NCBI RefSeq assembly: GCF_049860565.1
Contig: NZ_CP172056.1
Span: 4,030,001 to 4,094,000 of the forward strand
Source: Desulfitobacterium_A nosdiversum
GTDB taxonomy: Bacteria; Bacillota; Desulfitobacteriia; Desulfitobacteriales; Desulfitobacteriaceae
Direction: 5' to 3'
DNA: 64,000 bases
The notes under the pieces are model-generated. The model ran no database searches. It saw only the letters and a program-made list of their open reading frames with translations, and had not been told where the DNA came from. The position numbers and the translations under genes are program-made. Below are positions 51,032 to 60,298 of this stretch, in pieces. Each line of letters opens with the position of its first letter. Positions within the stretch are counted from its first letter, which is position 1.

Positions 51032-51451
51032 CTAATAGATTTTTCGAAAACCTTGCACAGAATCTTTAAAACCAACATTTTCATAAAATTTATGCGCCTC
51101 TTTTCTAAAACCAGATGATACAAGAATTGCATAAGCACATTGTTTTCTTTTAGCAAATTCATCAAGGGACTCCATTAATTTTCTCCCAATTCCTTTTCCT
51201 CTTAGCCCTTCTTTAATAATAACATCTTCAACTACTAAAAAAGACACTACCAAACCTTTGCAACATATACCAAGTGCAGAACCAAGAACTCTATTATCTT
51301 CTTTGGCAACTAATAATAAATAATTCTCATCCATTAACATTTTTTTATATGTTTCAAATGATTTGTCAATGAAAATCTTAAATGGGATAAGAGTACTATA
51401 TAATTCTAACAAATCTAGAATATCCTCTTTCTTTAACTTTTCTATAATCAT
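51032..51451 (-). CDS. GNAT-family N-acetyltransferase
   Basis: The 139-residue protein has the GNAT acetyl-CoA site in IKEGLRGKGIGRKLMESLDE (motif A, RGKGIG) and the typical C-terminal HKFYENVGFKD. The acceptor is unknown. It follows the aminotransferase gene by 33 bp on the same strand and may be cotranscribed with it. Confidence 0.88.
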   Translation of the reverse strand: MIIEKLKKEDILDLLELYSTLIPFKIFIDKSFETYKKMLMDENYLLLVAKEDNRVLGSALGICCKGLVVSFLVVEDVIIKEGLRGKGIGRKLMESLDEFAKRKQCAYAILVSSGFRKEAHKFYENVGFKDSVQGFRKIY

Positions 51452-51484
51452 AATTTGAAACCATCCTTATTTTTGTATCTATCT

Positions 51485-52663
51485 TTAAAACTCACTAGCT
51501 AAGGCTTCAAAGGCCGAAAGCGATTTCTCAATGGTTTTAAGGCTGACACAATAGGAAAGACGAAAATATCCCGGCACCCCAAAAACACTGCCAGGTACGA
51601 TAATCAAATTATGTTTAAGCGCCCGATCTTTAAACTCTATATCGTTTTTGATTAAAGATTTTGGAAAGATGTAAAACGCCCCTTGGGGTTTAATACAGGA
51701 AAATCCAAGTTTAATCAGATGATTATAAAGAATATTTCTTCTCTCTTCGTAGATTTGCTTATCGACAACCTCATCTAGAGTTTCGCTAATCACCTTTTGA
51801 TAAATTCCAGGAGCATTGATATAGCCGAGGGTGCGATTGCAAAAAGTCAGACCGTCCATTAGCAACTGGACATTATCCATTTGGTCATTTACTGCAATAT
51901 AACCGATTCTTCCTCCAGGCAAAGAATGCGATTTGCTAAAAGAATTAACAATAATTGAGTTTTTAAAAATATTTAATACTTTAGGCAATACAATATTGTC
52001 ATAGACAAGCTTATTGTAGGGTTCATCGGAGATTAGATAAATTGTTGTATTCAGTTCTCTTTCTTTTCTTTCAAGAACTTCGGCCATCGCTTTAAGGACT
52101 TTTTCACTATAAACAACACCGGTTGGGTTATTGGGAGAATTGATGATAATAGCTTTTGTTTTAGAGTTAATGCTTCCTTCTAAGCGATTTAGATCCGGCT
52201 CAAACGTCTCAGATAGGGAAGGAATTTCGATAAGTTTCCCCCCGTGGTTATCCACATAGAACCTATATTCGCTAAAAAAGGGAGTAAAAACGATGACTTC
52301 CTCATCTGGATTCAGAATCGTTTTAAAAACTACGTTTAAAGCACCGCCAGCTCCGCAGGTCATCACGATATGCCGATAGGTTAAATTCCGGCCAGTCTCT
52401 TTATTAATATTATCAGCAACCTTTTCCCGCACTTCGGAATATCCAGCATTGTTCATATAACTGTGCAGGCCGGGTTTATCTTCCTGAACGAGGCGTTTTA
52501 AAGTCTCTTTAACAGCTAATGGTGGCTCAGGATCAGGGTTTCCAAGAGAAAAGTCAAAAACGTTTTCCGAACCATAAATTTTCCGTAATGCCTCACCTTC
52601 TTCAAACATTTTTCGAACTAAGGATGAACTTGACAAATTATCTTTAACCTTATTTGATATCAT
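51485..52663 (-). CDS. PLP-dependent aminotransferase (class I, aspartate-type fold)
   Basis: The 392-residue fold-type I aminotransferase has the PLP Lys in NSFSKSHSLPGGRIGYIAV (near residue 243), the conserved IINSPNNPTGVVY segment, and FRLSYCVS near the C-terminus (carboxylate-binding Arg). It would convert an amino acid to the 2-keto acid. It lies downstream of the IorAB/Ptb/Buk genes on the same strand, which strongly suggests it feeds that pathway. Amino acid choice (aromatic or branched) is not evident. Confidence 0.9.
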   Translation of the reverse strand: MISNKVKDNLSSSSLVRKMFEEGEALRKIYGSENVFDFSLGNPDPEPPLAVKETLKRLVQEDKPGLHSYMNNAGYSEVREKVADNINKETGRNLTYRHIVMTCGAGGALNVVFKTILNPDEEVIVFTPFFSEYRFYVDNHGGKLIEIPSLSETFEPDLNRLEGSINSKTKAIIINSPNNPTGVVYSEKVLKAMAEVLERKERELNTTIYLISDEPYNKLVYDNIVLPKVLNIFKNSIIVNSFSKSHSLPGGRIGYIAVNDQMDNVQLLMDGLTFCNRTLGYINAPGIYQKVISETLDEVVDKQIYEERRNILYNHLIKLGFSCIKPQGAFYIFPKSLIKNDIEFKDRALKHNLIIVPGSVFGVPGYFRLSYCVSLKTIEKSLSAFEALASEF

Positions 52664-52723
52664 AAATATCCTCCAATAAGTATTTTTTAAAAGTTAAATT
52701 TTTAATTCTTCGGAATTAAGTAA

Positions 52724-52760
52724 GGGACACCTTCACTTTTTTTGCAAGCTGATGTGTCCC
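52724..52760 (-). terminator. possible terminator after butyrate kinase
   Basis: GGGACAC (52724-52730) pairs with GTGTCCC (52754-52760) around a partly structured loop. The tail is AT-rich but without a long T run, so some readthrough into the aminotransferase is likely. Confidence 0.4.
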
Positions 52761-52791
52761 CCAATGCTCAAAGAATATTCATTACTTTTTT

Positions 52792-53859
52792 CTACTCGCT
52801 ATAAACTCTTGCTTCTTCTTCCCCTCTAAGTACTCTTAATGTGCCCAAGGCTAAGGATTCCATTTCATTTTCGCCGGGCATAATTTCTACAGGCGCAATG
52901 AATTCTACACGCTTTTTAATCCAGGAAGTTAACATTTCCGAATAAGCAATGCCTCCCGTAAGGATAATCGCGTCCACTCTCCCTTCTATTACCGTTGCAA
53001 GTTCACCTATTCCTTTAGCCACTTGATAAGCCATGGCTTCATAGATGAGTTTTGCTTCTTCGTTCCCGTTTAATATCATCTTCTCAACTTCCCGGGCATC
53101 GGTGGTGTTAAGATATGCCTTTAACCCGCCATTCCCGCGAAGTTTTTTATGCATTGTTTTTTTATCATACTTTCCGGAAAAGCAAAGATTGATAAGACTT
53201 TTACAGGGAACTCTTCCCGATCCTTCAGGGGAGAATGGGCCCTCGTCATCAGGGATGACATCCACCAATTTCCCCTTTTCATGAACATTTAAAGATATGC
53301 CGCCACCCAAATGAGCCACAATGAAATTCATATCACTGTATTTTCCGCCTAATTTTTGAGCCAATTTCATGGCCATTGCTCTTGTGTTTAAGGCATGGCT
53401 TGTACTTGTTCTAGGGATATCCGGCATACCGGATATACGGGCAATCGGTTTAAATTCATCTACCCTCACAGAATCATAAATGTAGGCTGAAATGCCTGCT
53501 AAATTTGCTATTTCATAGGCAATTAAGGCCCCTAAATTAGAAGCATGTTCCATTGCCGGATTATTCTTTAACCGCTCAAGCATTTTCTCATTAACTGTAT
53601 AAGCTCCTGATTTTACTTGAGGGAGCATGCCGCCTCTTCCAACTACAGCAGACAATTGATCAGCATCATATCCATGTTTTTTTAGGCAGGAGAGGACAAC
53701 GTCCTTTCTCATTTCAAATTGCTCCTGCACCTTGTCATATTTTCCAATTTCCTCAAGAGGATGATTTAACGTTTCACAAAATAGTTCTTTATCATCTTCA
53801 TACAATGCTATTTTAGTCGAAGTAGAACCCGGATTAATCGCTAGAATCTTATACCCCAT
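52792..53859 (-). CDS. buk: butyrate kinase
   Basis: The 355-residue ASKHA kinase makes ATP from butyryl- or branched acyl-phosphate. It has the phosphate motif ILAINPGSTSTKIALYED at the N-terminus, GRGGMLPQVKSGAYTVNE, AHLGGGISLNVHEKGK, and DAIILTGGIAYSE near the C-terminus. The broad specificity of Buk for branched acids fits the keto-acid oxidoreductase in this gene set. AAAGGAGGGTG precedes its ATG. Confidence 0.95.
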   Translation of the reverse strand: MGYKILAINPGSTSTKIALYEDDKELFCETLNHPLEEIGKYDKVQEQFEMRKDVVLSCLKKHGYDADQLSAVVGRGGMLPQVKSGAYTVNEKMLERLKNNPAMEHASNLGALIAYEIANLAGISAYIYDSVRVDEFKPIARISGMPDIPRTSTSHALNTRAMAMKLAQKLGGKYSDMNFIVAHLGGGISLNVHEKGKLVDVIPDDEGPFSPEGSGRVPCKSLINLCFSGKYDKKTMHKKLRGNGGLKAYLNTTDAREVEKMILNGNEEAKLIYEAMAYQVAKGIGELATVIEGRVDAIILTGGIAYSEMLTSWIKKRVEFIAPVEIMPGENEMESLALGTLRVLRGEEEARVYSE

Positions 53860-53892
53860 AGGCCGGCACCCTCCTTTAATCGTGATTACAAA

Positions 53893-54558
53893 TTAAGCTG
53901 CAGCTTCTACCTCTAGAGGCTTTTGTTTTTTTGCTATTGCTAACAAGGCCCCCAAAGCTATCGATAAGAATGCGGAAACAAGAACTCTATATTCACCGGG
54001 CAATAAGAAAACTAAAGTGTGAGCGGGTATCCAGAAAAACGGACAGGTTTTAAGCCAGCTAAACTCGACTAAAGAATTCCAGTCATTTTCCGCTATAAGT
54101 TCTCTCAACGTAATTTTGCCTTTTTTCTCATGCTTGGCATCAATAAACATGTCGGTGAATCGATGAAATGCCATCATCATAGGTCCAAAGGTAACATTCA
54201 TAATAGCGCTTCCGAAAAATGCCTGCGCCAAAATTGAACCCTGAAAAGGAAGCTTTCCCGAAGCCTGAGCTGCAACTACACCCCCCATATAGACCACAAA
54301 AACAAGGGTAATCATGAGGCCGATGATCCCCCAAATAACAGCTCTGTATACCAACCCCTTGGGAATACTCCACTCTCCCTGAAGAATCCTTATTCCCAGT
54401 AAGTCACCCATAGTTGCCAATATAGCGAACTTAATGAATCCTCCTGCATAAGGATGTGCCTCTGTCGCCGTCATAAATACCGTCCTTGAAGCAGGCACGG
54501 TCAAGATGATGATCCATATCAGCAAGGCTATCGCCCACAAATAGTCCCCTCTTTTCAT
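53893..54558 (-). CDS. integral membrane protein of unknown function (possibly Mpv17-like)
   Basis: The 221-residue protein has about five hydrophobic segments (WAIALLIWIIILTVPA, GLMITLVFVVYMGGVV, the NVTFGPMMMAFHRF region and a C-terminal pair). The stretch KTCPFFWIPAHTLVFLLPGEYRVL recalls the pattern of Mpv17/PMP22 proteins, but I could not verify that. It is encoded between buk and iorB, so it probably serves the same pathway, perhaps acid export or amino acid uptake. The function is unknown. Confidence 0.65.
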   Translation of the reverse strand: MKRGDYLWAIALLIWIIILTVPASRTVFMTATEAHPYAGGFIKFAILATMGDLLGIRILQGEWSIPKGLVYRAVIWGIIGLMITLVFVVYMGGVVAAQASGKLPFQGSILAQAFFGSAIMNVTFGPMMMAFHRFTDMFIDAKHEKKGKITLRELIAENDWNSLVEFSWLKTCPFFWIPAHTLVFLLPGEYRVLVSAFLSIALGALLAIAKKQKPLEVEAAA

Positions 54559-54597
54559 ATCTTCTATATCCTTCTATTTTTTACATTTATTTAACAA

Positions 54598-54632
54598 AAC
54601 TTCAGATGAAGCCTAGTACTCCATCTGAAGTT
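54598..54632 (-). terminator. internal terminator between iorB and the membrane-protein gene
   Basis: A perfect 11-bp stem (54598-54608 with 54622-54632) is followed on the minus strand by TTTTGTTAAAT. It would reduce expression of the membrane protein and buk relative to ptb and iorAB. Confidence 0.75.
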
Positions 54633-54643
54633 TATTTATACCT

Positions 54644-55213
54644 TTAAGCCAAATTCATTCCTACCTCGAGCGCTTTAAGATTTAAGTCAACAAACTGAGG
54701 TTTAACATTATCTTTAATAATTTTTGTCCAATCAATATCGTTAAGTTTCATCGCTTGGATAATCGTACCCAGCAAAATAACATTCATAACCTTTGGATTT
54801 CCCAACTCTTCCGCTTGTCTGGCAGCATCGATAACTGTTGTTTGAGCCTTGCCGGAAAGCTCTTCGATTATGCCTGTCGGATAATCTGCCTTTCCTGTGA
54901 TAATGGGCATAGATGCTATTTCATAATCGTTAACGACAACCTTTCCCTCGGGTTTTAAATACTCCAGCCATCTTAACGCTTCCATCTTCTCGAAAGATAC
55001 CAGCATATCCGCTCCACCGATTTCAATCACCGGAGATTCAACCTTATCGCCATATCTTACTTGAGACGAAACTGATCCGCCTCTTTGTGACATCCCATGG
55101 ATCTCACTCATTTTTACATCATATCCGGCCTCCATGAGGCCCGTTGTCAAGAGTTTACTTGCAAGTATTGTGCCTTGTCCCCCTACTCCGACTAAAAGAA
55201 TACTCTTTGTCAT
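54644..55213 (-). CDS. iorB: indolepyruvate ferredoxin oxidoreductase beta subunit
   Basis: The 189-residue gamma-type domain of 2-ketoacid:ferredoxin oxidoreductases starts with SILLVGVGGQGTILASKLL and contains EIHGMSQRGGSVSSQVRYGD, both typical of IorB. With IorA it decarboxylates aryl or branched 2-keto acids to acyl-CoA and reduced ferredoxin. It follows iorA directly with no gap. Confidence 0.94.
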   Translation of the reverse strand: MTKSILLVGVGGQGTILASKLLTTGLMEAGYDVKMSEIHGMSQRGGSVSSQVRYGDKVESPVIEIGGADMLVSFEKMEALRWLEYLKPEGKVVVNDYEIASMPIITGKADYPTGIIEELSGKAQTTVIDAARQAEELGNPKVMNVILLGTIIQAMKLNDIDWTKIIKDNVKPQFVDLNLKALEVGMNLA

Positions 55214-56998
55214 TTATGCTTCCACCTTTCCAATCGCCTTAACTGGACATACTTGAAGACAAATTTCACAACCCACACATGAATTGGCATCAATAACTGC
55301 TCTTTTTTTGCTTTTGTCAAAGGAAATAGCCGGGCAACCTGGCTTAATACATGATTTGCATCCTATACATTTATCCTCGTTAACCACGCATTTTGTTTTG
55401 AAGACATTATTAAATTCCTGTTTATCCTCTTTCGATAATTTTTTTAATACACAGGGCCATCTTGTAATAATGACCGAAGCTTCATCAAGGCTCATCGCCC
55501 AATCAAACGCATCATTGACAGCCTTTAGATCGTTTGGATTAATGACTCTGACATTTTTGATACCGCATACCTTAACCAAGGCTTCAATGTCAATTGCTAC
55601 TGTTTCTTTTCCCTGTAATGTATACCCTGATCCAGGATTCTCTTGATGACCTGTCATACCGGTAATACGGTTATCCAAAATGACGTTAATTGTATTGCTT
55701 CTATTGTAAGCCACGTCAATTAAAGAATTTATTCCTGTATGGAAGAATGTTGAATCTCCTAATACGGAAACAACTCTCATCTTATTATTTTCTTTCATAT
55801 TAAAGACTTGTTGAGCACCATGACCGACACTTATGCTTGCACCCATACAGATATTATGATCCATTGCGTTATACGGTTCAGCGTATCCTAAGGAATAACA
55901 TCCAATATCTCCGGATATCATGACATTCTTTCTCTTACCGATTTCATAGAAGAAGCCTCTGTGCGGACAGCCGGCACAAAGCGAGGGGGGTCTTGAAACA
56001 ATCTTTCTTTGATCATATTCAAGGGTTGGATTGGCTTTGCCGAATACAGCCTTTCTAATGACATCCGGGAGCATTTCTCCATAAGCAGGGAATAGATCTT
56101 TCCCAAAACACTTAAAGCCTAGCATTTTAACCTGTTCTTCAATATAAGGGTCATTCTCTTCAATGACATAGATTCTCGCAACCGCACTTCCGAATTCTCT
56201 AATTTTTTCCACGGGAAGCGGATTTGTAAATCCCAGTTTTAAATAAGATACGGAATCTCCAAAAACTTCTTTGGCATAAGCATAGCAACCACCTGAAGCG
56301 ATTACTCCGACCTTTGTATCGTTCCACTCAATCCGATTAAAATCGGTTTGGTTTGAAAAACCGAGAAGCTTTTTCATTCTCTCTTCAACTTTGACTCTTA
56401 GTTGTCTGGCATAAAACGGCACTGTAACATATTTCGGTATATTTCTTGTATATTCTTTAAAATCAACCTCGGTTCGCTCGCCGCATTCAACGATCCCTTT
56501 GGAATGACATACCCTTGTCGTCATTCTTATCATCACGGGAGTATCATATGTTTCGCTTAATTCAAAAGCAGCTTTGACCATATCCTTTGATTCCTGGCTG
56601 TCCGTGGGTTCGAGCATTGGAATCTTTGCCGCTTTTGCGTAATTCCGATTATCCTGTTCATTTTGGGAAGAATGCTGTCCAGGTTCATCAGCAGAAATAA
56701 GTACCATTCCACCGTTTATTCCTGTATAGGAAATTGTAAAGAGCGGGTCAGCCGCAACATTTACTCCTACTTGCTTCATCGATGCGATAGATCTTGCCCC
56801 AGCCATTGAAGCTCCAAAAACCGCCTCTAAAGCAACCTTTTCATTGGTCCCCCATTCAGCCAGAATATCATCTTTATAAAGCGCTATGTTTTCAAGGATT
56901 TCGGTACTGGGTGTTCCCGGATAAGCAGAAGCAAATTTAACCCCTGCCTCATAAGCCCCACGAGCAATAGCTTCATTTCCTGTGAATAATTTCTTCAT
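55214..56998 (-). CDS. iorA: indolepyruvate ferredoxin oxidoreductase alpha subunit
   Basis: The 594-residue TPP enzyme has an N-terminal pyrimidine-type domain (FASAYPGTPSTEILENIA), a central TPP-binding domain with SGDIGCYSLG and SVLGDSTFFHTGINSL, and a C-terminal pair of [4Fe-4S] motifs, CIGCKSCIKPGCP and CVGCEICLQVCP. It oxidises 2-keto acids such as indolepyruvate or phenylpyruvate and probably branched ones, giving acyl-CoA for Ptb. Confidence 0.95.
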   Translation of the reverse strand: MKKLFTGNEAIARGAYEAGVKFASAYPGTPSTEILENIALYKDDILAEWGTNEKVALEAVFGASMAGARSIASMKQVGVNVAADPLFTISYTGINGGMVLISADEPGQHSSQNEQDNRNYAKAAKIPMLEPTDSQESKDMVKAAFELSETYDTPVMIRMTTRVCHSKGIVECGERTEVDFKEYTRNIPKYVTVPFYARQLRVKVEERMKKLLGFSNQTDFNRIEWNDTKVGVIASGGCYAYAKEVFGDSVSYLKLGFTNPLPVEKIREFGSAVARIYVIEENDPYIEEQVKMLGFKCFGKDLFPAYGEMLPDVIRKAVFGKANPTLEYDQRKIVSRPPSLCAGCPHRGFFYEIGKRKNVMISGDIGCYSLGYAEPYNAMDHNICMGASISVGHGAQQVFNMKENNKMRVVSVLGDSTFFHTGINSLIDVAYNRSNTINVILDNRITGMTGHQENPGSGYTLQGKETVAIDIEALVKVCGIKNVRVINPNDLKAVNDAFDWAMSLDEASVIITRWPCVLKKLSKEDKQEFNNVFKTKCVVNEDKCIGCKSCIKPGCPAISFDKSKKRAVIDANSCVGCEICLQVCPVKAIGKVEA

Positions 56999-57044
56999 GG
57001 TATAACTCCTTTTTCAATTATTTGAAATCACTGACCATAACAGT

Positions 57045-57944
57045 TTATTTTTGTGCTACCAAAGCTGCTAAAGCTAAGGAATACAGTTTCGACTCCGCAG
57101 GATCGGAACGCGATACTAAGACAATAGGATGTGTCGCTCCTAAGATAACTCCTGCATTCTTCGCTTTAGCATATTTCATTAAAGTTTTAGCCACTAAATT
57201 TCCAGCTTCTACTGTCGGACAAATAAAAAGATCCACATCGCCGGCGATTTTACTTTCAATTCCCTTATGCTTTGCGGATTCGCTGCTTGCAGCGACATCC
57301 ATTGACATGGGTCCTTCAATCTCACACTCGGGTAATTCACCGGCTTGGGCCATGGCAACTAAGGCTGCAGCATCTACGGTGGCTTGCATTTTAGGATTAA
57401 CTTGTTCGTTCGCAGCGAGTACGGCAACATTAGGTCTCGTAATTCCTAATGCATTTAATGCTATAAACGAATTTATGAGGATTTCCTTTTTTTGCCCAAG
57501 ATCCGGGGCAATGTTCATCCCTCCATCGGAATGAAAGGCAAGCTTCTTTTCTCCGGGTATTTCAAAAGCTGCAAAATGACTGAGAATTCGTCCGCTGCGC
57601 AGTCCCTTCTCCGGGTTTAAAACGGCTCTTAAAAAATTACTCGTATTGATTAACCCTTTTATCAGGATCTGTGCCTCTCCATCATGAACCAGTTCTACCG
57701 CCCGAAGCGCTGCTTGATCCGGGTCAGGAACATCGATAATAGGCGTCTTTTCGGAAAGTCCTACTTCGCCCATTATGGTCCTTATCAGTTTTTCATCACC
57801 AACGAGTACAGCTTTTGCCAAACCCGTTTCCTCTGCCATTTTAACGGCCTCAAGCACACCTGACTCTTGGGCTACAGCTACGCTAATCGTTACTTGGTCC
57901 AATTTCTTAGCAGCATTAAAAAGTTCATTAAAACTTCGCAACAA
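57045..57944 (-). CDS. ptb: phosphate butyryltransferase
   Basis: The 299-residue phosphotransacylase of the Ptb branch has AILIKGLINTSNFLRAVLN-type and HSDGGMNIAPDLGQKKEIL motifs, and a C-terminal GATHPIVLVSRSD that fits the phosphate site. It converts acyl-CoA from IorAB to acyl phosphate, which Buk uses to make ATP. It is the first gene of the unit, about 50 bp after a sigma-54 promoter. Confidence 0.94.
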   Translation of the reverse strand: MLRSFNELFNAAKKLDQVTISVAVAQESGVLEAVKMAEETGLAKAVLVGDEKLIRTIMGEVGLSEKTPIIDVPDPDQAALRAVELVHDGEAQILIKGLINTSNFLRAVLNPEKGLRSGRILSHFAAFEIPGEKKLAFHSDGGMNIAPDLGQKKEILINSFIALNALGITRPNVAVLAANEQVNPKMQATVDAAALVAMAQAGELPECEIEGPMSMDVAASSESAKHKGIESKIAGDVDLFICPTVEAGNLVAKTLMKYAKAKNAGVILGATHPIVLVSRSDPAESKLYSLALAALVAQK

Positions 57945-57994
57945 ATTGCTCCCTCCTTCTATCCAGCCCAGAATTATGTCTTACTAATTTCTAA

Positions 57995-58010
57995 AGCAAT
58001 AAGCATGCCA
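57995..58010 (-). promoter_or_regulatory. sigma-54 (-24/-12) promoter of the ptb-ior-buk unit
   Basis: The minus strand reads TGGCAT, five bases, TTGCT, one base off TGGCAC-N5-TTGCW, with GG and GC ten bases apart. It is 51 bp upstream of ptb and directly after the terminator of the activator gene. Confidence 0.82.
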
Positions 58011-58022
58011 AAACAGCAATAA

Positions 58023-58053
58023 AAGAAATGCAGGCCTAAAGCCTGCATTTCTT
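58023..58053 (-). terminator. terminator of the PrpR-type activator gene
   Basis: A perfect 13-bp stem (58023-58035 with 58041-58053) has a 5-nt loop and is followed on the minus strand by TTTTATTGC. It insulates the sigma-54 promoter that begins 13 bp further on. Confidence 0.88.
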
Positions 58054-58139
58054 ACAAGTTCAATATTAAGTTTCCTTAAAATATGTTTAAGATATTAAAC
58101 ATTAAGTTAATTTATTTAGACATCATTATCGAATTGATT

Positions 58140-60014
58140 TTATTTTTTCTTCGTTAGCTTGCTTGATTTGTTCCATAAGGAAGCCCGGCTAATTCCTAAT
58201 AATTTTGCGATTTCGTTTTTAGTCAAGCCTTCCTGGGCAAGCATGTCAATAACCTTTCCTTCTACATATCGATTGATTTCCTTCAGATCGATAATCATTC
58301 CATCCTTCAATTCCGAATTCTTTCGAGGGAGTTTGCAATTCAATTCAAGTTCGCCGAACAGAACATATCTTTGAGCATTGTTCCTCAATTCTCGAACATT
58401 ACCCGGCCAAGGATAGGCCTTAAGCCTTTCTTCGAGTTCATGGTCGATGGACAAGCTTGATGATCCCTTTAAGATTGAAAGATAGTAATTGAATATCGGA
58501 ACAATATCCATTTTTCTTTCTCTAAGCGGCGGAACATTAAGTTCAAGAATGCTTAGCCGGTAGAATAAGTCACTTCTAAAGCTTCCTTCCTCAATCTTCA
58601 TTTCTAATCTTTCGTTAGCAGCCGATATAATTCGAACATCCAAAGGAATGACATAATCAGAACCAAGTCTCATGATTTCTCTTTCTTCTAAAACGCGTAA
58701 AAGTTTAGCTTGAAGAGCAGGAGACACACTATTTATCTCATCCAAGAATACTGTTCCCCCATGAGCGAGTTCAAACAATCCCGGTTTGCCCCCTTTTCTC
58801 GCACCGGTAAATGCCCCTTCTTCATATCCAAAAAGTTCGCTTTCAAGTAAGCTTTCCGTTAGCGCAGCGCAATTAATGGCAACAAAGGGCTCATTTTTTC
58901 TGGAACTGATATTATGAATGCTTTGCGCGATCATTTCTTTGCCTGTGCCGCTTTCCCCATAGATCATCACAGTGCCGTCTGTTAAACCTATCTTTACAGC
59001 TTTTGACATCGTATCTTTCATTACAGGATCATAAGCAATAATATCTTCAAAGTGATACTTTGCCGTAAGCCCCTTTTTATTGAGTTCATACCGAATCTTT
59101 TTCTCTAAGCTTTGAAGTTTTGTTATATCTTGAAACGAACAAAGAGCCCCAAGCACATATCCATCCACTTCTAACAAAGAGGTATTTGCTGCGATAACAA
59201 TTCGTTTTAAATTAATGATTTCGTTCGTTCTATTTACTTTCGTATTTAAAACATCAGCCATAAAGCTTAGTTCAGGCAAGACCTCCACTAAATTCCTGCC
59301 TATTACATCTTGCCTGTCTTTTTTAAGCGTTTCTCTTGCCCTTTCATTGTAGAGGATAATATTGTCTTCCCGATCAATAGCCACAACCGCGTCATGAACT
59401 CCATCCAACGTTTTTTTCAGCACTTCATTTTGATATTTTTGCTCATACAGGTTATCTATAAGTTCTCGCGCAGACGCAACAATTTCCTTAATCGATTCTT
59501 TGCTGGCGGTGATAGGAACATACTTTAGCCCAAATTTTTGAGCGAAACTGCAAGGGATACCGCCCCCAACAATGACAGCATCCAACGGGCAAGAAGCATA
59601 CTTAATAACCCTACTCTCAATGGCATCTAACGCATCAAACTTTTCGATGATAACCCTGGCGTTTATCATGTCTTTCCATTCTTCGCAATCGAAATATTCT
59701 AAATCAGAGATAACGAGGATTAAATCCTTTCCTAGTTTGCTCGCTGTCTTTAGGGCAGCCAAAATATCCAGCGTGTTTATTTTAAACTGAATCACAGGAA
59801 CGCTAACTTTACCAATGGTATGACGATAACCGCCGCTTCTGGCAATAATCGCTTTGGCCCCTTTTTTCTCTAAGAGCTGACCTTGCTCTTCGATCCTTTC
59901 GGAATTTAAGACATCGATTATTATTTTTCCTTGCTTAATATCATCGGTGAATAGCTCTTCGATACTCTGCTTAAGATCGATATTATTTGCGATTATTCCT
60001 ATGATCTTGTCCAT
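58140..60014 (-). CDS. sigma-54-dependent activator with PrpR N-terminal sensor
   Basis: The 624-residue protein has an N-terminal PrpR-type sensor (about residues 1-175, with AKAIIARSGGYRHTIGKVSV), a PAS domain (GVHDAVVAIDREDNIILYNE, about 205-310), an AAA+ domain with GESGTGKEM, the sigma-54 loop EGAFTGARKGGKPG and GGTVFLDEINSV, and a Fis-type HTH (LTKNEIAKLLGISRASLWNK). PrpR-type domains sense organic acids or acyl compounds. It lies upstream of ptb and most likely switches on ptb, iorAB and buk. Confidence 0.93.
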   Translation of the reverse strand: MDKIIGIIANNIDLKQSIEELFTDDIKQGKIIIDVLNSERIEEQGQLLEKKGAKAIIARSGGYRHTIGKVSVPVIQFKINTLDILAALKTASKLGKDLILVISDLEYFDCEEWKDMINARVIIEKFDALDAIESRVIKYASCPLDAVIVGGGIPCSFAQKFGLKYVPITASKESIKEIVASARELIDNLYEQKYQNEVLKKTLDGVHDAVVAIDREDNIILYNERARETLKKDRQDVIGRNLVEVLPELSFMADVLNTKVNRTNEIINLKRIVIAANTSLLEVDGYVLGALCSFQDITKLQSLEKKIRYELNKKGLTAKYHFEDIIAYDPVMKDTMSKAVKIGLTDGTVMIYGESGTGKEMIAQSIHNISSRKNEPFVAINCAALTESLLESELFGYEEGAFTGARKGGKPGLFELAHGGTVFLDEINSVSPALQAKLLRVLEEREIMRLGSDYVIPLDVRIISAANERLEMKIEEGSFRSDLFYRLSILELNVPPLRERKMDIVPIFNYYLSILKGSSSLSIDHELEERLKAYPWPGNVRELRNNAQRYVLFGELELNCKLPRKNSELKDGMIIDLKEINRYVEGKVIDMLAQEGLTKNEIAKLLGISRASLWNKSSKLTKKK

Positions 60015-60298
60015 CTATATTTCTCCTTTTGAGCATTCAGATTCTTATATTGTTTAATCGAATTCAATATAACATCTAACCGTTACCATTACAAAAAATA
60101 TCTCTCTGTCCTCTTTTCCCTTTCTTGTAACCAAGGAAGGATTTCACAATACTTGAGATTTTGTTTTCGAATATAATATAAATTTTCCGCCAAAGGTAGC
60201 CAAGATTACTATCGGGCGAAGGTAATCGTTTTATAATTTGATATACTTGCATTTTTCGCGGTTTACCATTGGAATTTTAAAAAGGAGAAAAAAAACTA

